DNA from: Plazaster borealis
Lineage: Eukaryota > Echinodermata > Asteroidea > Forcipulatida > Labidiasteridae
DNA length: 64,000 bases
Assembly (NCBI GenBank): GCA_021014325.1
Contig: CM037459.1
Span: 434,001 to 498,000 of the forward strand
Reading direction: 5' to 3'
Positions 31,181-46,700 of this stretch are shown here, piece by piece. Position 1 is the first letter of the stretch; each line of letters opens with the position of its first letter. Under the pieces are notes generated by a model. That model was not told the DNA's origin and searched no databases. It was given only the letters and a program-made list of their open reading frames with translations. The translations under genes were made by a program, and so were the position numbers.

Positions 31181-31671
31181 CCCAAATCCGCATCCATCCA
31201 TATGCGGCCCAACAAGATCGGAAAGCAGTTTCTAGTTTGACGTAGTGACAATACGCAACAATAACCCGCCCAACAATGGAGTTGCTGTAACGAAAAAAAA
31301 CCTAACTCAAATCAAAAGGGAAAAGCAGCAATGAATGATACAATGACAGTCAGACAACAAAACGCCACAACTGGTGGTTGTGTGTTTTTATGAAGTCACA
31401 GCACAGTTTTCTCATGTCCGATGCTAGTTCATGAGCTGTTTGCCGGCCGGCTAGCTGCTGATCACGGGTGCTGATTATCGTGTAGCGAGACGTGCAGCCG
31501 TGTAGGGCTTTTCGTTATCAACAAATGGTGAATTTCGATTCTGGCTGGACTGGAGAAGATTCTTCATTTTGTTAAGTTTTAGCTGTGTACAATACTAACT
31601 TGTGGATTATTAGCAAGGACCAGTCCCAACACCCTGAAGAGGTGGCTCATCTCAGCTGAGAAGTCGGAATA

Positions 31672-31755
31672 ATGGAGTGCCTTGGACTAAATCAGAAGGA
31701 ACTCTATTGCTCCGCTAAGTTATTGGATGAAGCAGAACTCAATCTTGATGTTCAG
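31672..31755 (+). CDS. EPB41L4A: EPB41L4A exon 1
   Basis: 28 codons from the [23 protein letters not shown] and on (human EEFYCEVLLLDESKLTL). Donor GTACAA. 5' UTR lies upstream. Confidence 0.93.
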
Positions 31756-34700
31756 GTACAAACTAAACTACATACAACTTTTTAGTTTTACTATTTTAGT
31801 TTTAACAAACCTTTATTTGTCTGTTTTCCTATCAATACATAATTCGGTTCGATTTGCCAATGTTTGCATTGTCCTGATGATATTTTATTAATATTTTTGT
31901 TTTAGTATTCAGGCATTCAGGTTGGCTCAGTGCAGACCAGTCTCACCCAGTGCCCCCTGCCTTTCACAGCTCTGTGGACCCCGGTTTGATTCCCGGACTG
32001 GAGCCTTGCGTTGGGTTTACAGTCCCTACCTGACTGCCTGGGTTTTCCCTATTTGGGGTTTCCTCCCACATCTAAAACTAAAATTTCTTCATTGTCTTCT
32101 TTACAAAAGTTGGTGTGATGTTTCCATTTAGGATGCTTTGCCGACTATTTATTTCAGATCCATAATAAATAGCCTAGCAAGATAAATTTAACGTTAGTTG
32201 TGAATTCCCAGCAGTGGTACACAGTTCAATGGAAACTTCAGTTTAATGGGGAGTTGAGTTGACAGTAAAGTTTTTATCAAGGCAAAAATTCAATCATACA
32301 CAAAACATTGGTCATGGTGCCTGCAGGAGTTTAAAGACAGATTAAAATCTTTACACAAATTGTGTAGCCAAGATGGCGTAGCCGTAAGATCATGAATAAA
32401 TGAGAATAATTAATATTAATAAATCACAAGGAAAACTTCACTAGAACTGGATTTGAACCTGCAACCTCCACTCTCCAGATTAATATCCGGAGATCCTTTC
32501 TGCAAAAAGAATTGCCCTCTCAAGGATGAAATGTATGCACATTTTTATTTTCAATGACTAAATCTTGATTCACTGAATAGAAAGTTTACCATTGTATTAT
32601 AACATCAAACTAACTTTAAATTTTTATTTTAAACACTATTTAATGAAAGGATCTAGGAAATGCAAGTTTAGACTAAAAGAGAGAAAACATTTGCAATCAT
32701 GATGTTTTAATCCTATTTTATATATTTAAATACAATTTAGCAAAATGTTTTGCATCTTTGACATAAGTGTGCAAACTATAGACTTTAAAAGTTAAATTAT
32801 GCAGGGTTCTCCCCATGCACATGCTAGCGTATCGGGCCGACACCCGTGAATTGCAGGCTGATACTTGTAAATTAAGCAAACAAACAAATGTATTAATTTA
32901 ACTAATTTTTTTTATTTATATATGTTTATATTTTTTTCGGGGGTTGGGCACTCCAGAATAAATTTACAAAAATCATAAACTATTCAGAATACCCCAGATT
33001 GCAAAGTAGGACCAACAATAGTACACACCAAGTAAAAAAACAATCCGAGGACCTTGTTCCAATTCAGCGTGCTTATGCTAAAATTTGTGTCCACAATGCC
33101 CCCAGTTTTGAAAAATCCTGGGGAGAACCCTGTATGGATGGAAATGAAAACGCCACTCATTTCTTCACTTTACTCTTATTTCAACAGACTGTGCAAGTCT
33201 CGCACGTACTCGAACATTGAGACTCGTTTATGCGTGCTAGTTTGTTTCCTTCACGCATTAAAGCAATGTATTGTAAGTGGGACCAACATGGTCCCAAAGA
33301 TGTTCAAATAATATGCGCGAGACTTGCACGGTCTAAAGCTGCATATAATTGACACCCACTGCGGCCTCAGCCATCTCGAATATTACACAGCTCAACACAG
33401 CCTCCAATAATAACATTTCAATATTCCAATAATCCTCTAGCTGGAGTTGCCCTGTATGATCTCTACTGACTGAGTTTCAATCTCCCCTGCAAATCCTCTG
33501 TAGCTACAAAAGTCCTAAGGGAAATTATCTGTCATTGTTAAAATTTCATAAATTATAAGGGTCGTGTCAACTTGGTTGAAGGCCAAGTCCCTTAAGAATG
33601 GTAGGGATCTAGCTACAGACCTGAGAGCATGCAGTAGCACGGCGATTTGTGAGAATACTTCTGATCAAATGTAGGCTGTAGGTTAACTACAGATCTAACC
33701 TTGGCTCGTTTTCATGAACACTAAATGCAGAGTTTTTATTGTGCGTTATTGAGAGCATAGATACATTAGATATAATCTTTTACTTCGGTTAAATACCAAC
33801 CGGAACTGTCCATTGAGGAATTTGTAATGATGTAAAGCTGGAAAATTCCTGGAAGTGTTTTCAAAGTTAGATCTAATCCTAGTTACGTGGTTGTCTACTC
33901 TAAGTGATGCTTTGAATGATTGTTGTAAATGTTTGTGAATGGTGAATCAGAGCATAGATGGTCCACAGAGCAAGGACTATGTTACAGTCCTAGCTGTATG
34001 ATCATTGAGTTAAATCTAGTTCACCTCGGCCATTATTCAGTAATCCATAGAGAAAGGACCCATCCTTTCTCTATGAGTAATCTAAGCATAGAGCAGTGAT
34101 CAAGTTATCCATGCATGACTATACGTTATCATTAACCCAAATGTGCAGCCTACAAAATGTGCTAATTTTTGTACATTTCCCAAATCAAAAAAAACAAACA
34201 ACAAATTATAATTGCAAGGTGGGCAAGCAGGATAAAAATGGAGACTTACAGTCTATGCTGCAAAATCAAATGTAGGCGCTCACTATACAAATTAAATTTG
34301 GTCAGTTACTGTAACATTTGATAATTCCAACTGCCCACCAGCACCCCCTATCAATTACCATAGCAAAGAATAAACACCTGTATCACAGGTGTTTGCTTAC
34401 ACAAGCCACAGGCCTCAAGATGACAAATGATGCACCCCCTCTGTGAGAATAACATCCTTGTGATGCCGCTAGAGTATCCAGCAGGCAAAGTCAAGGTCTG
34501 GGTCTTCTTATTCCTGAGGGGTGCTTTTAGGGGAAAGATTCAATTTTCTGTGGTTAAGACTTCCAAAGAAAATCAGAGAAACCCCAAAACGTGGTCTATA
34601 AGTCTTTTAAAAACAATTCAAACCTTGATGGGAGGGACATGCCAGTTTGATTACATTGTCTGTATTATGGATTGGGAAAAATCATTTGAATTATATTTAA

Positions 34701-37700
34701 AAAACACATAGGTCAAGCTCCAGTCAGGTTTCAAGTGCTGAAGGGAAATTGAAGAGTAAACAAAATAATTAATATTTCTAAGCTCTAACTTCTAAGAGCT
34801 AAATAAATCTGACCCAAACCTCAAGTTAGATCCCAAGTTTTTAATTAAAAGTCAAGGAGAACCCCCTAAGTTAAAGGCACTGTCTTGATTGTCATCACTA
34901 CAGCTGAACTTCAAGAACTCACAGACGGATGGCATTTCTTTGTGTAGTTATTTGTGAAGATAAAATGAAAAACAACAAAAACTTTACAGAAAAGATAAAA
35001 ACACAAAGAAAATGCACATTATGACTAATTTAACTCACAACAATGTATAAAGACAATTTAATTAATATGTAACCTTTAACGTACTTGGCAATCTTAGGTT
35101 TTTTCCCATGACTAGTGGCTATTGTAATGCAATACACTGTGGGTCATGTTGTTTTCGCTTAGATTTAGAGGGGGTCTCTGATTTATGAATGGCCAGCCTG
35201 GAGATGAAAAACACACTAGTAAACTCTAGAAGACCACAGTATCAAGTTCACTTGTAAAATGTCCAAAGGATTCTATGCTCTATGCTATAATCACCTCCAT
35301 GATTGCTATAATGTAAACCATTCCAGTTTCCCCCCCTCTGTCTTTATGAAAGGAAAAACCACCTTGTACCATGGAGGAAAGAAATAGACCTCCATGTTTG
35401 TACAAAGGTAAACTGCTTCCTTTTGGTTCATGATTACTTGCATTTGTCCATAATAAGCAAGAGTCATGAAAATTACTGAGCTACATTTTGGACAAGAAAA
35501 TCCAGTTTTTAAAAATGTTTTTTTTTTAAAGTGATATTCATACCATTTGAAGTGTTTTAGAAGCTGATGATTGGTACCTCTCATCAGTCAATGTATGAAG
35601 GTACTTGATGTGTAGAGTTTGTTATCACAGCTTTATAAACAACCCAATTGATTGATGTACAGGTGTTTCTTAATACTTCCACCTGTTTACTGACCTCATG
35701 GGTTCAGGTCACTGGAAAGGCCCAAATTATAACAATTCAAGAAATAGTATTTTGGTAATTAAAACAAAACAAAAACGTTGGTATTTGTAGTTTGTAAGTT
35801 TTAAATAAAACTTAAGGGAACTTACAGAACTGGCAATTAAAGTTTTCTTTAAGATCACAGATTTACATAAAACTTACACGGTCTAATGATGATGATAGTA
35901 GAAAACATCCCTAGAAATATTTCTGTCTGAAATGCCATATTTGATGAGAAATAAATAAAACTAATTTCCAATTGGAGTTTATCGCTCATGAGGGTTTTAT
36001 TCATGCATTGTATAACACATGCAAATGTGTAATCGGTTTTTCACTATTTTCTCGTGACCCAGATGGCCGATCGATCTCAAACTTCTACAGGTTTGTCAGT
36101 TTATGTATGGTGGATTATATAAAGTGCTTACACTGTTTTGTTAGCAAAAACCAATTCTGTAATGTTCCTTTAACGTGTTAAAATGTCAGTGTGAATCAAA
36201 GATAAGATTATTAAAGCATACTTTTAAAAACACTCATTTTCAACTGTTGCCAGTTAAGTCCTCTTTGTGTAAGTCTGCTGGAATGGACTGTTTTCCAAGA
36301 AATGTTTTGACTTGAGCAGTTTGGTCGTAATGAACATTAAAGTGTTGGGCTGAACATGTAGAAAGGATAGTCTGGAAAGATCCATTTTGTAAATAACCCT
36401 TTTTAATTGGGAAAGTAATATGGGCTGATGTATACAGTGTAGGTATACCATGGGGTGTACAGAAAATAGTACGCCAAAGATAAATTTTGACCTTACAGTG
36501 TTTGTGTGTGTGTTTTCTTACAATACAACTAAATCTACACGATGTAATGTCTACAAAGTCCCTTAGACTAGAGTCTCGGGGTTACATGCTCAGCTAGTCT
36601 AAAGGATTGAAAAATCAATACTGTTTGTCCGCTCTGCAGTCAGTGTGTTTTCACGGTTGTAAATGTGAAGATAGAGTATGCACACAAAAGTGAGCATCTT
36701 GACTTGTACTCAGTCTTTCACCGATTGTAAAAAGCTTGCTGTTTGAATAAGCATGACTATTTTTATTCACGTTATTACTCATGAAACCAATAAGAAATCC
36801 TTCCAAATCACATGAAATTGGTTCAGAATTTCTATCTAAGAAGGAAAGTGGCAAAGTACACTTAAAATTAGTGGGATTTGGGATACACAAACAATGTTTG
36901 CATGAAGAATGTGAGCAATTTACAAGATGAGGTTTTAATCTGTACATTATGTAGCTGCAACACTGCATGCAGGAATAAAGTAGAGTCAGTTGGGAATTTA
37001 GCTTGAAGTTTCTGAAATTTGCTACACTACCCTTCCCCATCAGCAATGAATCACTGCATAATTGCCCTCATGTACATTATAATCAGACCTGAGTGAAGAT
37101 TTCCCACTGATTGAATAGTTGACAAATTGTTTCAATATCATATGTGGAGTGCGGAGAAATTACACAAGAAAACAAACACGTATTTCAGTTCCTATTGACT
37201 ATGAATAGTATTTGAAAGACTTGCTGTAACCCCTGATGTGTGGGCTGTCCCTGCATCAAGTGGTTACATTTTTCCCCAATCTTTTCATATTCAAGGTCTC
37301 CCAATTCATATTCAAAGTATTATTTAATGTAAAAAGTGGAATTGTTACCTTCGGCTTGTGATAAATACCAACTCATAATTATTTACAATATATTCAGAGT
37401 TGAAGCGTTTGGAATTTAAGAAAATAACACCATTAGACTATTGACTGTTACTTGGACGAGTTCTTGGTGGGTTGAAGTCTTATAGTATTGCATAAAAATA
37501 ATTAATATGAGAGGGTAAAAAATACATGTATCATTCAAAGGATAGTATTAGGAGTATTATCTAATGGGTTGCATGAGAGTGACTTGCATGACTTGAGTCT
37601 AAGCATGTCCAAACTAGTGCAGACAGCGTGTCTTGAGCTTGACCAGTTGCTAAAAGATGAGACCCAATATTTACCTGTATCCAACCTGTCACTCGTTAAC

Positions 37701-40700
37701 CTTTGAGAGAAGGTGGTTTCGGCTTAATAAAAGTCTCATCAACAAATCTGTCAATTCCATTTTCCATACAGTGTGAGCTCTGTTCTAATTCTAATTGAAA
37801 GGAGAAAAGATTAATCGTTGCTGGCCTGTGTGTAAATTGTATCTGTCCAGTGATATTAACACTTTCCATACTTGAATCAACCTTTCAGTTGAGTTCAGAA
37901 ATGTCAGTTCAGTTGGTGGTCAGGTTGGTGTAGAGGTATCTTTCCTCACCTTCCACCTCTAGGAACCCGGTTCGAATCCCACCAGGGGCACTAAGTGGAT
38001 TGGGTTTTGAGTCCCTACCTGACTGCGTGGGTTTCCCCTAGAATATTTCCCTGGGGTTTTCCTCCCACATCTAAAACTGAAAATTCCTTCCTTGTCTTCT
38101 CTCCATTGGTTTCTTGGCTAGTACAGTTAAAGTTCGCTTTTCTGAGAGTCTTTGGCTTCACAACCAGAATAAATGAAATGAAATAAAATGAAAATAAGCT
38201 CAGAAATGTTTACAAACTGTTGATCCTAAACTAAAGTGTGCTACAGAGGAACCATGGGACTAATGTATCACATTGTGTGAGTAAATTCTTGAAACCAGGG
38301 AATTAATATACACTACTCTTCCCAAAACCAATAATGAAACTATTGATTATAGTTTACATGCTGTAGTCTAGTACTAGTAGGAGAAAGTACAGTATTTCTA
38401 GACCAATGGTGTAAGGCAGTCACCCATCAATGCGTTTTGTGCAAATTTCTCATGACATGACTCTGACCAGTGGTTGGTACCAAATGGTGTGTACCTAATT
38501 GTTCCTGACAATATCAGGTAGACATCTGGTCTCCAATCTTTTAGACCAACTGTCAACCAGACTCTTGGATAGTATTGGAATGTTTGGGCTTCATTATTGG
38601 TTTTGGGAAGAGTAGTGTATATTAATTCCCATCCCCTGGTTTCAAGAAAAACACATGGATGAAGGAATACAATTAATACCAACAAACTTTGAACATTTCA
38701 TTCCATTTAACAGTCACATTGTAGTGGGGAAAAACATTTTCTTCAGTCAGGAACTTTATTCATGTTCTCATGCTTATTTCAATTATGGTAACAACAAAAA
38801 AAGCAAGTGGTAATGGCAGTTTTCAAACATGCTAAATGTTGACGATATTTCAGTCAGTAAATTGCTCTGAAGGATTGGTACTGGAACAGTACTGAACTTT
38901 ATTATCAGTGAGCTTTCAGATCTTGTTGTCATAATTACTAATCCTGTACGAAAATAAGTGGTGGGTTAGTCAGGTAATACTAGTCTTGGTGGAAGAATGC
39001 AAGACGTTGTTGGTCATTATCACTCAACCATCGCGATTCCCCCACTCCACGCCGCACACACTATCAAACAATAGCAGGCACTGTTGGGAAAACTTGAAAT
39101 CTTCCATCACCCACCACACTTACTGACGAGTTTGTGGCTTCCAGAGAAGGCCCTCTATCGGTGGAATAGTCGCGACATGTATACAGTGTTGAGTGCGCAT
39201 GGTTTTACTAACTCAACGTAAAAACCTCTTGCACCAAGACTAGTCAGGTAATTGCAGAGAGGAAAATAAATTGTAGCACCTTCTGTAAGAGGGATACACC
39301 ACTACACCTTTAGGACTAGAAGTTTTGGCAATTTTTCATTTGGGTACTACATTCTGTACTACATTGTGCCTCACATGTTACTACATGTTGTACATTTAAG
39401 TACATCATAATATGAGTAGGCCTATAGTCATTTTGTGTACATTTCATAACTTCTCATAGAGACTGACAGTAGCAGGTTGACCTCTGATAAGACAGAAACT
39501 GAATTATTAACCCACTCCACACACCTACCCCAGACAGGTTATCTAATCCAAAGAGGCTTACAATAAGAGAAGATAATCCATGTTAATCCTTGCTGATCTT
39601 TTATGCCCTGTGGCTAAAATTGATTATAACAGACTTCATCAAACAAAGATGTATCTTTAAACAGTGGTAATTGTTGAAAGTAATTTGTCTACTTTTTGTC
39701 AGCCCTTGTCCATTGTTTGGGTGTTTTATGTGGTCCTTTTTGTTCCATCAGTTTGTATCATAATTGATTCTAAGGATTGATTAGTAGGTTGTCTTATTTA
39801 AGTATTGACTGAGTGTATAGATTGATCGTTTAGTCCTCTTAATAGTCATTGTGCAGTAGGAGATGCCACACCATTTGCTTTGGGAGGAGTAAGAAAGACT
39901 TATATCATTCTCTAAGCAATGTACATTATAAGAAGTACAATTGTACTTTATGGTTCCAAATGTCATAGCCCAATGATGCTAACCTCTTCTTAAAACAAAC
40001 CTTTATAAACAAAGAAACAATGAGTTAATGTATTACTTCTATTTTGTAACTATGTACTTCTCAAATTTTCTCACAGTTACTATTATGATCCCAATCCTAG
40101 ACACTGAAATCTACACTTGTAATAAATCGTGGTCATAATTCAGTTCTTACTCATGATCAAAATAATACATGTCAGGAGGTCAACAACTAGCTCTTCACTG
40201 AGCTGAGAAATCTTTAAATGCCTTGTAGAATGATGATAAGGAACTTCAAAAAGACCAAGGAACACCCTCTTGGGAAAACTTGCTGTTGAAGTTTGCCGAG
40301 TTTTGATTACATACTGGGATAATATTATTGATATTGAAACATCAACGTCTCATAAGAGCACCTGACAAACCTGTACCTGTAGTTTTTGTTAGTGTTTGTG
40401 TCAATTAGATTGTACCTCCCTTGCCCTGAAAACTGTAGCAAATTTGATCCTATCGAAGTCTGTAGTTCCCTGCTGATAACACAAGCTGGTTGGATTTGGA
40501 TACTATATGAGGCTGCTACTGGAAGACCCAACATGAGTAAAATATCCTATTAATAGTTGGGACATGGAATTCACTAGCCTTAAGTCACCTTTGGGCCTGT
40601 CTAAACTGTATTAAAAAACTATAATGAGAAAATAGAAATAGCTGTCGCAAACTGCACGAATGTTTTGACCCTAGCAGAGTCTTTCTCGAAGGCCTTTGGG

Positions 40701-43700
40701 AAAGACTCTGCCAGGTTCTAAATGTCAGGCCATTTACAATTTTTTTGCATACTTTTATTAAAACTGTAGTTGGGACTGTCCAATCAAATTGTCAATGGCA
40801 TGCCACTGCAATAAACTGGTGGTCACCAACTTTTCTTGAGAATTTAAACAGATGGCATACATGCATTATGTCAACTGTTAGGTTTCTTTTCAGAGCTGAG
40901 AAGTCTCCCGAATTCCGAATATTCTACTCTGCTGCAGTAGAATAAAAAGCAAGACAAGTTCTCTAAGAACAAAATCTACCTAGCGAGTAGATATACACAT
41001 GGTGTTACCGCAAACCAAATATATATTAATACCTCACCATGCAATGCCTCAAATCCTATAACTGTTAGGTTACTAATTTTATCAGATTTTATAATCATCT
41101 CTAAAATATGTGAGATTGATGTGAAAACAAAATAATTTCAGACTGATGTTTCAGATCAAAAATTTCACAGGATGACTTTTCCAACACCAACCTTTTCACC
41201 CACCTAAAAAGCTTTCAGAATAAAAATTCATTTTATATTTTCTGCTATTACCAGAATTGTCCAATGTCTGAATAAGAAGCTTTTTTTTCAGTACCTTCCA
41301 TTTAAAGACAGAATTCTCAGCCTTGAGACATCTCTGTTAGACATCCAGTAAGAGGTCAATCAGAAGAAATTGTTTGTGCTGTTTGTGAAAACTACAAGCT
41401 CTACATAATCTTTAGAATCAATGGCCACTAAGTATTTAAGTCAATATTCCCTGGTCATTTACCCCTACATCTTGTATCCTCTTTTGTGCTACTGCCATGA
41501 CATTTGGAAAGCTCCCCGTGGGCAAATGTGACTGTTCAAAAGAAGGGTATTCTTGTACAGGTACATACCATGACCTACAAAAACCTACTCGGATGTTTAA
41601 ATCTGAATAATTCTTTAATCAGAATTCTGTCTGGAAAGTGTGGAATGAAATATCCTCATTATGGTTGGAATTTCATGTATTATTTTTAGAATGAAATAGA
41701 ATAATTGTGAAAACATTCTTGTTCAACTGAAGACATTGCAATTTTTCCCTTTGTGGGTTTAATTGCCATATTTTTGACCGCATGAGGGCGCTTTCTTCAG
41801 GGAGTGTCTCGCATCACAATTACAGTTTCATCTTATTTTAAATGGCTGTATGTTGTTTTCTTGCATCAGTGAAGAAACACATAAACATAAAAATAACAAA
41901 AATGAAAAAACCTGTTTGTTTACTTGTTTTTCATCACGTAAAAATTGGTCCACAAACGCCCTCACACGGTCAAAAATACGGCGAATTGCTTGTAATTTAC
42001 TAGTTTTCTTTGGTTGCCCCTTTGGAACTTTACATTTCCCTATTGGCCTAATGTGTTGCTAATGTGTTGTTTGCAAGATGTTCATGTTTTCTTGTCTTGT
42101 CATTGTCTCTACAGAAAAATACCAAAGGCATTGTGTTATTGGACAAAGTCTATGAGAAGTTGAATCTACTTGAGAAGGATTACTTTGGACTTCGCTACCT
42201 GGATTCACAAAACCAAACGGTTAGTATCAAAATCAAGTGCTTTAACTGATCTTTCTAAAAACAATTTATTATGAAATTTCTTTTTGTTTAGAAGATGAAT
42301 ACATAATGTGATACTTGCAATTTTGATTTCATAAACGATGTCATCAAGTATCCAATTGTTTAGAATACGGTACAATACTGCAATATGACAATTGTATATA
42401 AAAAACATCTATAAATTGACAATTGTGTGTTTCAATAAGTGATTAACTTAAACTGTCTAAATAATTAATAGTTTACTGTTGAATTTTTTACTGTCTTCTC
42501 AGTTTTAGATTTGTTTTTGTTAACATTTTTGTGGCATATTTGTTTTAAATTTGAGTTAAATCTATGATGAATCGTTCTAACTGTGACACAGATAATGTAT
42601 GAATCCTACCATGCAGCAGGGACCCTGTGGCTAGCACTGTGTGATCTAACACAATAACAGTCCATGATTATTCCAAAAATGAGTCACTAACTGATTGAAG
42701 ACTTAAAGTTAGATCTCTACATAAGCCTACATGCAGTTTTGCATTCAGAATTACACGGTCATAAAAACATCAATTCAACATCTACAACTCACTGTTCCTC
42801 CCCACAAATTAAATTCTGAATATGAATGCCACTCAGATTAATTCAATTTCAAGGCAGTTATTGGAATTTAGAAAAGGAACACTGAGTCAATACAGAGCTT
42901 GCTGGAGTGTGTCAGCCAATGGCTAAATACGGGATCTATTTTGGAGATACGTGTTCGGATAAAAAGAAATACATCAACCTTGATTCGTTTGATAGGTTGA
43001 CCTTGCACTTGGCAAGGCCGACCAGAAATCACAATCAAGCCAGCAGGATTCTTTATCAAATTGACTTGATGTTTATCTTGCAAACTGATTTATTTTCAAA
43101 CTGTTTATTTTCAAGAATATTTTTAGGCATTGCTTTAACTTGGAATATATTTGTAGCTTATTATGTAGTCTTTTTACAATTTAGTCTTTTCAATGGTTGG
43201 TAGACTTTGAAGTATGAAGTATTTTCAAACATCTCAGTCGTGAAATGACAGAAATGTACAATTCTCATTGGACTTAGTATTTTTGGTGTTGCTCATTCTT
43301 GTTATGAACAATTTACTTTGCATATAAAATAAACTTATAGAATTTATTTGGTTATGTTTTCTTTATATCTTGAGACTTAAATTGCAAAGTCACTGATGGT
43401 TTTTATGTCAATGATGTTTGTAATCCTAATAACCCGAATCAGTAAATGCAGTTTCAAAATCCTTGCAGATTTTCATTACGTTTTCAAATTAATAATGCAT
43501 AAACAAATGGATGTGCAAGCAGGTGTGATACGTGTGAATGGATACTTGTAGTGTAACAAACAAGAGCCTATAGCCCAAATCTGTAGGTCTATGCATGAAC
43601 CCTGTGTTTATCCAGAGGTTCTGTTCACTTGAGAGATGTGTTTTTGTTAGTATGACTTCTTGACATTTGGGTGCAAGTGTTAACACAATATGGCACTGGT

Positions 43701-46700
43701 TTTCTGCAATGATTGAGTCATGTTCAAAACTAACCACTACAATAGTAACAGGAAATAGCCAGTAACTGACAATCGTTTAGAAAATCTTTTACACAAAAAG
43801 GTTACATTATTATTATTTCTGGTTTATTGAAACATTGCACTTGCTGCCCTGGGCTAAATTGCTTCAATGTTTACAAGTTAAAAACAATGAAACGCATGTA
43901 CATAGAACTACTCAAAGTATACAGTTACGGACTTACACATCCAACTAAAATACAACAAGATAACAATTACACAGCATAATTTAAAAAGACAAAATAATGT
44001 TTGGTTCAAAATATTGCCAAAGTAAGTACATTACCTGTTGTTGAATGTATAATAATTTACAAAATGTACATTGAACAAATTATTGGGTCCTGTTATTCAG
44101 AATTGTATAGAATTGAACACAACTTGTTGGGGTTCTTTCACAAATTGTACAATGATGGTTTTGACATTTCTACCTCCTAGGTTTTGCATTGGCTAGTGGG
44201 TGTATTGAAATAAAATAAAACCATTGAAAACTGGCCTTCCCTGTAGGAGTGTACTGTACGTTGTTGTTTAACACTGTCTGCTGCTGAGGTGTATGGAATG
44301 TCAACAAGTACTGTATTTTGCAGCATTCCTGAAGTTTCTATCATAAAAGACAGATTTGTCCGGAAGAATGACAAAATAAACATCATGGTCATATCTTATT
44401 GTGTCTCTACATTCCTTGACAGGATTAACATTTACTCTCCAGGCAAATTATAATTTTGGTTTCACAATTTCTTGTAGCGTGTCCATCAATGGGGAATTGG
44501 CTGTGACTTTTTTATCGAGACATAGTTTAGTCTGAAAGTAGAGCAAGGTGTCTGAGTAGGGGATTCATGCTCTATAGCCTGGGGGAATATCAATGATATA
44601 CATGAGATAGGCCCAGACACATTACCTTCATTCCCTGTTAGAATTTACATGAATAGAAATGATTCCTTAGTCTGGAGCAAGATTACTCAATCCTTATTTC
44701 TTTATGTGATTTGTCAATATTTAAACATTTTCATTTCATTCTTTTCTTCAGCATTGGTTAGACCCAAACAAAGCAATCAGTAAACAAATTAAAAGTAAGT
44801 ATTATGTGAAACATAACTTGGTGAGGGAAAACAAAATAGTTTGAATATATAATTTATTTAATTTATAGGCCCACTCCCCCTTTTTGAAGTACATACTAGA
44901 AATGCTAGACATGGTAGTGGAATGTGAATTGAATCTTACAAATATATATTTTTTTCTCAAAAAGGGGCCTTTACATGTATATGTAATACATTAAACTGTC
45001 ACTGAAGAAGAAAGCAATTTTATCGTTTTCAAACCTATGAGAGGTACTTAGGGTGAGTCGTAATTATTTGAAAAACAAGAAAGTATTACAATTTCATGGG
45101 GCAATAGAAAAGGAAAGAAGCCTAAAGCCTCACTTTCTTACTCTATTTCTGCTGTCTTTAGATGGACCACCATATATGCTGTATTTTGGTGTCAAATTCT
45201 ACATGGAGAATCCATGTAAACTGAAGGAGGAGGTGACAAGGTACCAGTTCTTTCTACAGCTTAGGATGGATATGCTGCAAGGACGGTTACCATGTTCATT
45301 TCATGCTGCAGCTGAGCTTTGTGCTTACGCTACTCAGTGTAAGTCTATGAAATGATATATATTCAGTTTAATATTCAGCGGGTCTGTAGCAATGGTATTC
45401 ATGGTGACAAGAGATCAAACATTTCTTTTCCTTAAATGAAACACTTTCATGTTTGTGTTTGTTCATAATGGAATCTATTCTAAATTATCACAAATTGCAG
45501 GTATTGGATATGGACACAACTTTCCTTGCTAATGGACATTTCTTTATACAATTCAAATACCAAGTCACTTTGTGTTTTGTTAAAGTCATCTTTCATGTCC
45601 AATTAAGTACTGCCAGCCATTGTGTTCTCTTCTCTATTTATTCCACTGTTGTTATTTTCCATTTTGCTCTGCAAAATCTGGATTGTCTTCGACTGAGAAA
45701 AGTAAACATCAAGATGTTTTTCCTTCATAAAAGAAACCCGGAAAAATACCAATGGGGTCATAATTGGGAAGAAGAAATGGCGCCAGTGGCATAAATTCTA
45801 AAGGATGAATAAGGTGTAAAGTTACAAGGATGTCAAAGTGTTGATATAAAGAGTGACCCCTGGTTTACTGTATGGTAACACTGGGTTAAGGTTCCTGGTT
45901 GATTACTCTACAAGTAGACTTTTTCCATTAAAATAGTAATCTCTAGATGGGAGTGGGACTCGCCCTGTTGCTTAAATATGAAAAGTACAAAAAGGGAACA
46001 CATTTCTCAAAATTCTACAAATCCTGGTTTCAGTCCAAAGATCCATTACATGGTAATTCTGTCTACAACTTACATGTAATTTGGCCTTCAGACCACAATT
46101 GACCAAGAACACAAAGTATATTTGAAAAGAAAACATGTAATTTGGCCTTCAGACCACAATTAACCAAGAACACAAAGTATATTTGAAAAGAAAACAGATT
46201 TCCACAATATGTTTTAATTTCAGTGCCTGACTGCAGTCATGTTGTCTTCAAGGGCAGCTCTTTATATGGTCTTCCCATATGCTGTAGCTTTCAAGTACCT
46301 CTTTAACCTCAAAAACGGACTAGCCCTGGTACTTGAACTGCACCCAAAGTCCAACAAGTAATAAACAATCCTGCCCCTCCTACAAATAGTTCTGCATCTA
46401 GAGAGCCTAATGTTCATTCTGTATCATCAGAAATAATTGAACATTAGGCTTGTAAAGGTTTAGTACCACCCGGGTACAAAACAATACTATATTTCGCACA
46501 ACTCATCCTTCTTGTATCTGAATTTCCAGCAGGGATCATCATTATAATTGCGCAAGTAAACATTGACTGTAAACCAGCACACTGGTCTTATCTATTGACT
46601 TAAGAGATACTGGAGTTTGGGCTGCTGAGGTTTTTATCCTAAGAGATGACATGAGTGTTCACTGTTGAGATGTACTATAACCTCTAGAGGTTTCTGCAAA

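Larger units (their letters stand above)
27624..31671. other. Divergent intergenic region between SCAPER and EPB41L4A
   Basis: 4 kb between two start codons facing away from each other. It holds the SCAPER 5' region, unique AT-rich DNA, a 24-base A run (28877 on), a noncoding CpG-bearing stretch (29340-29640), a LINE fragment (30185-30625), a hairpin repeat (30690-30830) and a CpG-dense block (31020-31180). A weakly supported plus-strand exon, SKTKVKRSDYLAVIVKIFKK to TAG, follows a good acceptor at 28634. I see no start for it. Confidence 0.5.
31756..42114. other. EPB41L4A intron 1, 10.4 kb
   Basis: Holds SINEs at 31914-32120 and 37917-38195, foldbacks at 33187-33334 and 38288-38646, and small hairpin repeats at 40662-40737 and 40884-41015. 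The other stretches, notably 34.0-36.5 kb and 38.7-40.6 kb, are AT-rich with no feature I can support. Confidence 0.6.

Noticed and set aside
30884..31251. Four overlapping ORFs over the CpG-rich block
   Set aside because: Absence of AT-rich stop codons in GC-rich DNA explains them; residues are Arg/Ala-biased in every frame.
37917..37985. Apparent tRNA gene with GGTTCGAATCC
   Set aside because: The cloverleaf does not close, and the same head plus body recurs at 31914, so it is a SINE.
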